From assembly GCA_019421105.1 (NCBI GenBank), contig JAHZFY010000005.1, forward strand, positions 1 through 26,272: a stretch of DNA of 26,272 nucleotides, in the 5' to 3' direction. This DNA is from a bacterium. GTDB taxonomy: Bacteria > Bacillota_I > Bacilli_A > RFN20 > CAG-826. A program made the position numbers and the translations under genes. Shown here one piece after another: positions 16,412 through 23,232 of this stretch. Each line of letters opens with the position of its first letter. Within the stretch, counting starts at the first letter, position 1. The notes beneath the pieces are model-generated. The model had not been told where the DNA came from. It was given only the letters and a program-made list of their open reading frames with translations, and ran no database searches.

Positions 16412-16867
16412 ATGAGCAAGATAAAAATTAGTTTATTGACCAAATATGTTTCACAATTAAAAAAAAGTAAGAAAAAATACATGACTTCTGAAGCATTATC
16501 AAAAATTGTGGGTGTGTATCCAGAAGTTATCAATGAAACTTTTTCTTATTTTGATCCAATCGTGAATATTGATTATCAATACAATTTGATGGATTTATTA
16601 CCATTGGCTGAACAATATATCAATGAGCATAATTTAAAATTGAATAGCGATGATCATATTAAAAAAGATGTCATCACTAAAACAAAATTAAAAGAATATG
16701 AATCGATTGTCGATTTTATTTATAAAAAAATGACTGTAGGCGGTATTTTTGATAGAAGTGCTGTTTTAAGTGATCACGATTTAAGAATGCTTAAACGACT
16801 AGTTAATGATGAACAAAGTTTAAGAAAAACTAAAACCGCAAAAACAAAAACTAATAAAAAACGTTAA
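16412..16867 (+). CDS. Rex N-terminal-domain-like small protein without a Rossmann domain
   Basis: 151 residues. Residues about 5-70 follow the winged-helix domain of the redox repressor Rex: L-x-x-Y near the start, then YMTSEALSKIVGVYPEVI, then a TFSYF helix and DYQYNLMDLL, matching Rex S-x-x-L-A...G-V...V-R-K-D-x-S-Y-F...G-Y-x-V-x-x-L. The C-terminal NAD(H)-binding Rossmann domain of Rex (full length about 210) is absent, replaced by about 80 charged residues ending in a Lys/Thr-rich tail. The recognition-helix Arg-Lys of Rex is replaced by Asn-Glu (VINETFSYF), so DNA binding is uncertain. It may be a DNA-binding adaptor, a dimerisation partner or a domain with a new use. It appears leaderless and is followed after 2 bp by a membrane-protein gene. 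Similarity is by eye only. Confidence 0.6.
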   Translation: MSKIKISLLTKYVSQLKKSKKKYMTSEALSKIVGVYPEVINETFSYFDPIVNIDYQYNLMDLLPLAEQYINEHNLKLNSDDHIKKDVITKTKLKEYESIVDFIYKKMTVGGIFDRSAVLSDHDLRMLKRLVNDEQSLRKTKTAKTKTNKKR

Positions 16868-16869
16868 TT

Positions 16870-17328
16870 ATGAAATTGTATATCAATCCTTTTAAAGTGA
16901 CTATAACATTTTTAGTTAGCTCTTTAGTGGCTGCTGGTTTGTTATTTGCTTTATTTTATCGTGCTTTTTTATCTTGGCCATGGGATGTCATTCCATATTG
17001 TGTTATTGCTATCTGGTTATCTTTATCTATCATCTATCTAATTTTATCTTTGAAAGCTAATTATTATGTTTTAGAGGATAAATTCGTATGTGTTCATCGC
17101 TTTAAAAAAGAGATGTATTATCATTTCAAGGATGTTGTTTATATTGATGAAGTTTATTCTTTAAAGCACAAAACAATTAGATTTGTAACAAATAAGGGTG
17201 ATATAAGATACATCACATTTGATAAAGAAAATAAACTATATCCTACTTTTTTAAAAAAATGCAAAAACCTTTTAGATTACGATGAATTGATGTCTAGATA
17301 TCCTAATTTAAAAGGTATTAAGAAATAA
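16870..17328 (+). CDS. Two-helix membrane protein with PH-like C-terminal domain
   Basis: 152 residues. Membrane helices at about 11-31 and 39-61, followed by a soluble domain (about 64-135) with the strand pattern YYVLEDKFVCVHRF, FKDVVYIDEV and TIRFVTNKGDIRYITF. This is typical of bacterial pleckstrin-homology (DUF304/YdbT-like) domains that follow a helical hairpin. The domain should sit in the cytoplasm. The start lies 2 bp after the stop of the previous gene, with no ribosome binding site, so translation is probably coupled. The role is unknown; a part in membrane sensing is possible. The family call is by fold pattern, not by a signature residue. Confidence 0.6.
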   Translation: MKLYINPFKVTITFLVSSLVAAGLLFALFYRAFLSWPWDVIPYCVIAIWLSLSIIYLILSLKANYYVLEDKFVCVHRFKKEMYYHFKDVVYIDEVYSLKHKTIRFVTNKGDIRYITFDKENKLYPTFLKKCKNLLDYDELMSRYPNLKGIKK

Positions 17329-17379
17329 CATCTTTTTTATTCATAAAAAATATAAAAAAACTATACCACATTCAATTAG

Positions 17380-17412
17380 TATAATATATACTAAATATGG
17401 TCTTATAGGAGG
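17380..17412 (+). promoter_or_regulatory. PFOR promoter -10 and ribosome binding site
   Basis: Perfect TATAAT at 17380-17385 and a full AGGAGG at 17407-17412, seven bases before the PFOR ATG. No good -35 is present at 16-18 bp spacing, so an activator may be needed. The leader would be about 28 nt. Confidence 0.55.
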
Positions 17413-17419
17413 ATTTTTT

Positions 17420-20400
17420 ATGGAAATTAAAAAGAGCTTTCTTCCAGTTGATGGAAATACAGCTGCAGCTTTAGAAAGCTATAATTTTGCCGAAGTCGCA
17501 GGAATTTATCCTATTACTCCTTCCTCACCAATGGCGGAATTGGTCGATGTTTATGCATCTCAAGGAAGACGTAATTTCTTTGGCAGTGTCGTAAAAGTCG
17601 TCGAAATGCAATCTGAAGGTGGTGCTTCTGGTGCAGTTCACGGTGCTTTACAAGGTGGTGCTTTAGCCACAACATATACCGCATCTCAAGGTTTATTATT
17701 AATGATCCCAAATATTTACAAATGGGTCGGTGAAGAATTACCAGTTGTCGTTCACGTTTCTGCTCGTTCTTTAGCTACACGTTCATTATCAATCTTTGGT
17801 GATCATCAAGATATTTATGCTGTCCGTCAAACAGGCGCAGCTATGTTATGTTCTCATTCAGTTCAAGAAATTGCTGATTTAGCTTCTATGGCTCACTTAT
17901 TAGCAATTGATGCTGAAGTCCCAGTCGTTCATTTCTTTGATGGTTTTAGAACATCTCATGAAATTCAAAACGTCGAATTTGTCGATGATGCTGAATGGAA
18001 GAAATTACTTCCAATGGATAAAGTGGAAAAATTTAGAGCAAGAGCTTTAAATCCACACACCCATCCTGTCACTCGCGGCGGTGCTGAAAATGATGATATC
18101 TACTTCCAAGGTAGAGAAGCTCAAAACGAACATTATGATAATGTCGTCAATGTCGCTTGCAAATACTTTGAAAAAGTTAGCGAATTAACAGGCCGTCATT
18201 ATGCTCCATTTACCTACTATGGTGCAAAAGATGCTGAATACGTCATCGTTGCTATGGGTAGCGTTACTGAAACTATCACAGAAGTTATCGATGAATTAAA
18301 AGACGCTAAAATCGGTTTAGTTAAAGTTCATTTATATCGTCCATTCTCCAACACTCACTTATTAGAAGTTTTACCAAAAACTGTCAAACGCGTTGCAGTT
18401 TTAGATAGAACTAAAGAAGTTGGCGCAACTGGCGAACCTTTATATTTAGACGTTGTTGCTGCTTTAAAACAAGGTGGTGTCAATGTTGAAGTCTTCGGTG
18501 GACGTTATGGTTTATCTAGCAAAGATACTCAACCAAAAGACATGAAAGCTGTCTATGACTTCTTAGCAAGTGAAAAACCATGGCATAATTTCACAGTTGG
18601 TATTAACGATGATGTTACTCATTTATCTATTCCAGTCGATGAAGATTTCCATGTTCAAGCAAATTACACATCTTGCTTATTCTATGGTTTAGGATCTGAT
18701 GGTACAGTTTCTGCTAATAAATCTTCAATTAAAATCATCGGTGATGCTACACACCAATATGCACAAGCATACTTTGCTTATGACTCAAGAAAAGCTGGTG
18801 GTGTTACCCGTTCTCACTTAAGATTTGGTAAGACCCCAATTCATTCAACATATTACGTTTCAAATGCTGATTTTATCTCTTGTTCTTTAGATACATATAT
18901 CTTCAAATTTGATATGCTTAAGAACTTGAAAAAAGGTGGTACATTCTTATTAAATACTGACATGAGCGATGAAGAATTAATCAAAGCTATGCCAAATAGA
19001 ATGAAATATCAATTAGCTAAAAAAGGTGCAAGAATGTTTGTTATCGACGCTAATAAGATTGCTGGTGAAATCGGCATGGGTCGTCATACAAATACAACAT
19101 TACAAGCATCCTTCTTCTATTTAAACCCAAGCATTATGCCATATGCTGAAGCACAAGATTACATGAAAAAATATGCTCAAAAATCTTATGCTAAAAAAGG
19201 TGAAGAAGTCGTTAAGATGAACTGGAAAGCCATCGATGCAGGTGCTGAAGGTTTAAGAGAAATCAAAGTCGATCCAGAATGGGTTAACTTAAAACCAGTC
19301 GTCGAACGTCATTTAACTGGCGATGATTATTTTGATTCATACGTTAGCTTAATTGGCAACTTAGATGGTGATAATTTACCAGTTTCTAAATTTAAAGAAT
19401 TCGAATTAGAAGATGGCACAATGCAAAACAATATCACATTCAACGAAAAACGTTCAATTGCTGATAGAGTTCCAATGTGGCACAAAGAAAATTGTATCCA
19501 ATGTAACAACTGTGCATTCGTTTGTCCACACGCTACAATTCGTCCATTCTTATTAGATGATAAAGAAATTGCTAACGCTCCTGAAGTCGTTAAAAATGAT
19601 TTAGCTGATGCAGTCGGCCCACAAGTCAAAGGTTTAAAATACCGTATCCAAGTCTCTACACAAAACTGTGTTGGATGTGGACTTTGTGTCGTTGAATGTA
19701 TGGCAAATAAAATGGGTAAAAACGCTCTTGAAATGGTTGAAGCTAAATCTCAATTCCATCAAGAAGAAGGCGCAAATTACTTATTTAAACACGTTACATA
19801 TAAATCTGATAAATTCCCAACCACAACAGTTAAAGGTATCGGCTTCTTAATGCCATACATGGAAGTAAGCGGTGCTTGTGCTGGATGTGGTGAAACACCT
19901 TATTATCGTTTAATCAGCCAATTATTTGGTAAAGATATGTTAGTGGCAAACGCAACTGGATGTTCTTCAATTTATTCTGGTTCCACTCCATTAACTCCAT
20001 TCTGCACAGATAAACAAGGCCAAGGTGTTGCTTGGGCTAACTCCTTATTCGAAGACAATGCTGAATTTGGTTATGGTATGAGAGTGGCTACCGATCATAA
20101 ATTAGCTATGATTTGTTCCATCTTTGAAACCGCATTAACTAAAGATAGCGTTGAAGAAGAATTAAAAGAAGTCATCAAAGACTACTTAGCAAACGTCAAA
20201 GATAGAAACCACATCAGAGGTATCGTTGATAAATTAGTCGCTTTAGTTAAAGCAAGCAAAGACGAAGAAGTTAAAGGCGTCTTAGCTTATGAAAGAGACT
20301 TAGTCCATAAATCTGTTTGAATCATCGGTGGCGATGGTTGGTCTTATGATATTGCCTACGTCGGTTTAGATCATGTTATCGCTAATGAAGAAGATGTTAA

Positions 20401-20956
20401 CATCTTAGTCTTAGATACAGAAGTATATTCTAATACAGGTGGTCAATCTTCTAAATCTTCTCAAACCGGTTCTATTGCTAAATTTACCGCTGCTGGTAAA
20501 ACTACAGCTAAAAAGAACTTGGCATTAATGGCTATGACTTATGGACATGTTTACGTTGCTCAAATCGCTTTAGGTGCTAACCCAATGGCAGCAATCAAAG
20601 CTATTAAAGAAGCAGAAGCATACCATGGTCCATCCTTAATCATCTGTTATGCACCATGTGCTAACCACGGTATTAAAGGTGGCTTAAGCAATGCTATGAA
20701 AGTTGAAAAAGCAGCTGTTGAATGTGGCTACTTCACAACATTCCGTTATAACCCAGAATTAGCGTTACAAGGTAAACCAGCCTTAACATTAGATTGTAAA
20801 GAACCAGACTTTAGCAAATTCCGTGATTTCGTGATGGGTGAAACAAGATTCTCTCAATTACCACGCGTCAATCCAGAACACGCTGAAGAATTGCTCACAA
20901 AATCTGAAAACTACGCTAAATTGCGTTGGGAAAGAATTAAAAAATACGGTCTTTAA
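17420..20956 (+). CDS. nifJ: Pyruvate:ferredoxin (flavodoxin) oxidoreductase, single-chain; contains an in-frame TGA
   Basis: Oxidises pyruvate to acetyl-CoA and CO2, passing electrons to ferredoxin or flavodoxin; a cytoplasmic enzyme of anaerobes. It has 1178 residues when TGA at codon 967 is read as Trp, the normal size of fused PFOR. Domain I starts with GNTAAALESYNFAEVAGIYPITPSSPM (in two parts, 12-27 and 28-38). The two-cluster ferredoxin domain has C692, C695, C698, C702 and C750, C753, C756, C760. The TPP domain has proximal-cluster ligands C820, C823 (GACAGCGE), C848 (ATGCSS) and C1080 (YAPCANHG), plus GGDGW (970-974). The segment after the TGA, IIGGDGW and DTEVYSNTGGQSSK, is classic PFOR and essential for TPP binding, so a product ending at codon 966 would be dead. 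One oddity is that the last Cys of the second cluster is followed by Met instead of the usual Pro. Strong ribosome binding site; terminator downstream. Confidence 0.97.
20318..20320 (+). other. In-frame TGA codon, read as Trp
   Basis: Codon 967 of PFOR. The family motif here, as I know it, is K-S-V-W-I-[IF]-G-G-D-G-W; the window gives KSV, TGA, IIGGDGW. TGA therefore stands exactly at the conserved Trp. The other nine Trp of this protein use TGG. No frameshift is involved: the same frame runs on to TAA at 20954-20956. Confidence 0.92.
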
Positions 20957-20973
20957 TTTTTAAGATTGAATTT

Positions 20974-21007
20974 AAGTGATACGGTAACTACGCCGTATCA
21001 CTTTTTT
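20974..21007 (+). terminator. Terminator after PFOR
   Basis: A perfect 11-bp stem, AAGTGATACGG/CCGTATCACTT, with an 8-base loop, running into a T-tract (to 21007), 17 bp after the PFOR stop. Because it overlaps a potential upstream start codon (20966) of the next reading frame, it supports the start at 21020 for that gene. Confidence 0.9.
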
Positions 21008-21019
21008 ATAGGAGATTTC

Positions 21020-21517
21020 ATGTCAAAATTAATTGTATTATCAGGTGTGCCTGGAAGTGGTAAATCGTATTTAGCTAATCTAATTAAAAAGATTAAACAA
21101 AGCCATGTTTATATTATTGCAAGCGATGATTTAAGAACTTTAATTCTTGGTCAAAGACAAGATTTAAGCCAAGATAAACTCGTTTGGAAGATGTTTTATG
21201 AACTTCCAAAAGTTTACGCTTTAGATAAAGAAGCAATCGTCTTATTAGATGCGACACACGCTACTCCAGAAATTAGATGTAATTCTATTAAAGAATTAAT
21301 CCCATTATTTGATGAAGTTTCGTTAGTGATGTTTAAATTAGATAAAGAACTTGTGAAAAATCAAAATATTAGAAGAGAATTCCCAGTTCCACAAAGTGTG
21401 TTAGATAATTTTTATGATTATTTTAAAGATTTAAATGAATTAGATTATAAGACATTTAAACACATATACGTCATTAAAGAATTAAATCAAATTGCTTCAT
21501 TGATGGATAACATATAA
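21020..21517 (+). CDS. P-loop kinase of the polynucleotide-kinase/zeta-toxin-like AAA_33 type
   Basis: 165 residues from ATG 21020, chosen because AGGAG (21010-21014) precedes it and the Walker A begins at residue 9; the in-frame ATG at 20966 lies ahead of the PFOR terminator. Walker A is GVPGSGKS (9-16). SDDLR follows the first strand. DATHATPEIR matches the DAT-x-x-x-x-x-x-R motif of predicted kinases related to polynucleotide kinase. NQNIRREFPVP...VLDNF matches the N-x-x-R...VP-x-x-V lid region. Such proteins phosphorylate small molecules or nucleic-acid ends; the substrate is unknown. A zeta-type toxin is less likely, since no antitoxin-like gene is adjacent. The gene has no evident promoter of its own and may depend on read-through of the PFOR terminator. 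Confidence 0.82.
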   Translation: MSKLIVLSGVPGSGKSYLANLIKKIKQSHVYIIASDDLRTLILGQRQDLSQDKLVWKMFYELPKVYALDKEAIVLLDATHATPEIRCNSIKELIPLFDEVSLVMFKLDKELVKNQNIRREFPVPQSVLDNFYDYFKDLNELDYKTFKHIYVIKELNQIASLMDNI

Positions 21518-21540
21518 AAAACGACCAAACGGTCGTTTTT
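21516..21540. terminator. Bidirectional terminator between convergent genes
   Basis: AAAAACGACC and GGTCGTTTTT form a 10-bp stem around AAAC, with A- and T-tracts on opposite sides so that it works in both directions. It overlaps the TAA of the kinase gene and abuts the TAA of the minus-strand lipoprotein gene (21539-21541), leaving essentially no spacer. Confidence 0.88.
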
Positions 21541-23119
21541 ATTTTAATAAGTTTTCTAATGAAGTCAATTTAACATAAGGACCTGCATCAAGGTGATTGC
21601 CTTCAACATATTTACCCCAAGGATTTCCTAATGTCGTATTGCCAAATCTAATTGACCACCCACCATAATAATTTAAATATTGTTGGAAGTCATTATAATG
21701 AGTTGAAGTATAAAAGACATTGCGATCATAAGGGTTTTTTATTTCGGCAGTGTTTTTATCATCATGTTCTGCTTTTGTTAAATATTTTGTATAGACAAAT
21801 CTTAACGCTCCACGAGTGATAAATTCACCATCATTATAAGGATTCATCGCATATCCAGAAGTGTGTTGATATGGTTCATCGTTTGGAACACTAGCCCCAT
21901 AATCTGATTCGTAATAGGCATAATAATAATCATAACTATTTTTCATCGGATCAAAGAAGTAGCGGTGGGTAGGTAATTCAGTTTCATAAAAAAATCTTTT
22001 ATCGTTATCATTGTTATAAAAAGCATAATTCACCCTTCCATAAATTCCCCAATCTTCTATGGCTTGTCTTGAATTATTTTTATAATACCTCATATTAGGT
22101 GGGACATCGTTAAAAGCAACGATATACGCGGCAATATCTTCTACATATGTATATGCGCAGTCTTTATAAATGACAGGACCACTCATTCCTTCTTTTAAAT
22201 AATTAATTCTAAAAGATTCACCATTATCGCCATATACCATATCTGCTACACGATAAGCGGTGTAGTCAAAATCATATATGACATCTTGATTAAACTCGAT
22301 TTGATAATCTGCAAATTGGTTGTATCCAGAAATGACGCCGTTTTTGGTATTTTTTCTTGCTTCTTCAATATTTTTTGCATATCCTAAATCAGTCCAATAT
22401 GCATCATTGCTAAACGGTGTAGATGTTACGCTTATCAATGAATCAGCTTGACTTTTGCTAACTTCATCTACGGTTTTTAAATTATAAAAACTATTGCTTG
22501 AGTCAAGTTGTTTTTCATATTCGATGTACATCGATTCAAATCCGACAGGTTCATTTTTTGCCATGATTTTAAAATATGAATATTCATCGTTGAAATTGTA
22601 TGTATTATTGTATGAATTAATTTTTGTCCAATTGGAGTTAAATTCATTTGAAGCATAGACTTCTAAATCATTATATGTATAGGAAAAAGATATTGATTTT
22701 AAATGACTAATTGGGTTTATATTTGTAATAAATCCTTTGTTTTCTTTTAAAAAGATATAATCAATTGCAAATCCACCTGCATAATCATCGACGATATAAT
22801 TTCCAAATAAATCGATGTTATTCGCTTTAAAATTAATACCAGACGATGTATATGAAGTCGGTATTAGTCCATAATTGATTGTGGATAATGAAACTTCTTC
22901 TTTTTGATAAACAATTTCAGTTGTAGTTGTAGTGGAACTAGTGTCACTAGATGACTCACTACTTGAAGAAGTATCACTACTTGTATCAAAAGAAGTATCA
23001 CTAGTTGAATCATTGCTTGAACTAGTTTGAGTGTTAGATGAAGAAGTAGTTGTAAATAGGTTACACCCCGTCAGTGTTGCCGCGGTTAATAAAATAGATA
23101 ATAAATTAATTTTTTTCAT
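21539..23119 (-). CDS. Surface lipoprotein with RNase Sa/barnase-like C-terminus
   Basis: 526 residues. Signal peptide with lipobox LTGC, Cys19, then a Ser/Thr/Asp-rich tether to about residue 68. Residues about 75-210 look like a beta-sandwich (discoidin-like pattern). The C-terminal third is rich in Tyr and ends with RGALRFVYT (436-444) and RNVFYTSTHYNDF (466-478). This resembles the end of RNase Sa/barnase-type microbial ribonucleases, R-G-x-x-R-[IF]-[IV]...YYT-x-x-HY-x-x-F, where the first Arg region and the His are catalytic. His474 would be the general acid. A Glu partner may lie in YYESDY, but its spacing is longer than in RNase Sa, so activity is not certain. A secreted or surface RNase is the best guess. 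It is monocistronic on the minus strand, divergent from uvrA, with no ribosome binding site. Confidence 0.6.
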   Translation of the reverse strand: MKKINLLSILLTAATLTGCNLFTTTSSSNTQTSSSNDSTSDTSFDTSSDTSSSSESSSDTSSTTTTTEIVYQKEEVSLSTINYGLIPTSYTSSGINFKANNIDLFGNYIVDDYAGGFAIDYIFLKENKGFITNINPISHLKSISFSYTYNDLEVYASNEFNSNWTKINSYNNTYNFNDEYSYFKIMAKNEPVGFESMYIEYEKQLDSSNSFYNLKTVDEVSKSQADSLISVTSTPFSNDAYWTDLGYAKNIEEARKNTKNGVISGYNQFADYQIEFNQDVIYDFDYTAYRVADMVYGDNGESFRINYLKEGMSGPVIYKDCAYTYVEDIAAYIVAFNDVPPNMRYYKNNSRQAIEDWGIYGRVNYAFYNNDNDKRFFYETELPTHRYFFDPMKNSYDYYYAYYESDYGASVPNDEPYQHTSGYAMNPYNDGEFITRGALRFVYTKYLTKAEHDDKNTAEIKNPYDRNVFYTSTHYNDFQQYLNYYGGWSIRFGNTTLGNPWGKYVEGNHLDAGPYVKLTSLENLLK

Positions 23120-23129
23120 AGCACTATAT

Positions 23130-23138
23130 GATATAACA
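23130..23138 (-). promoter_or_regulatory. Extended -10 promoter of the minus-strand lipoprotein gene
   Basis: On the minus strand, TGTTATATC (23138 down to 23130) reads as TGn plus a -10-like TATATC, ten bases before the ATG at 23119. The predicted transcript would have a leader of only about 1-5 nt, and no Shine-Dalgarno sequence is present. The -35 region is poor, as is common for extended -10 promoters. Confidence 0.5.
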
Positions 23139-23215
23139 TTTTATTTAAAATAAAAAGAAAAGGAAAAATAAAATACAAAAAATAAAGTAATATTGTAGTT
23201 ATACAATAAATCTTT

Positions 23216-23224
23216 TGATACAAT
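23216..23224 (+). promoter_or_regulatory. Extended -10 promoter of uvrA
   Basis: TGATACAAT (TG at 23216-23217, TACAAT at 23219-23224) is an extended -10 element. The uvrA ATG is at 23233, eight bases after it, so transcription should begin within a base or two of the start codon. A TTGTAG at 23193-23198 is 20 bp upstream, too far for a normal -35. A second TACAAT at 23202-23207 is an alternative. No ribosome binding site occurs in either case. Confidence 0.55.
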
Positions 23225-23232
23225 ATTAAACT

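Noticed and set aside
17333..17350. TTTTTTAT/ATAAAAAA inverted repeat before PFOR as a terminator
   Set aside because: All-A/T arms with a 2-base loop cannot form a stable hairpin.
20318..20320. Selenocysteine or a nonsense mutation at the PFOR TGA
   Set aside because: The family has Trp, not Cys or Sec, at this position. A nonsense mutation is unlikely because the downstream part is perfectly conserved PFOR and a second gene shows the same pattern.
20519..20956. Separate 145-codon gene after the TGA
   Set aside because: It is the C-terminal part of PFOR in the same frame, with no ribosome binding site and with conserved PFOR sequence lying before its first ATG.
20966..21019. N-terminal extension of the P-loop kinase from ATG 20966
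   Set aside because: This stretch is the PFOR terminator hairpin. A ribosome binding site and the natural start of the fold support ATG 21020.
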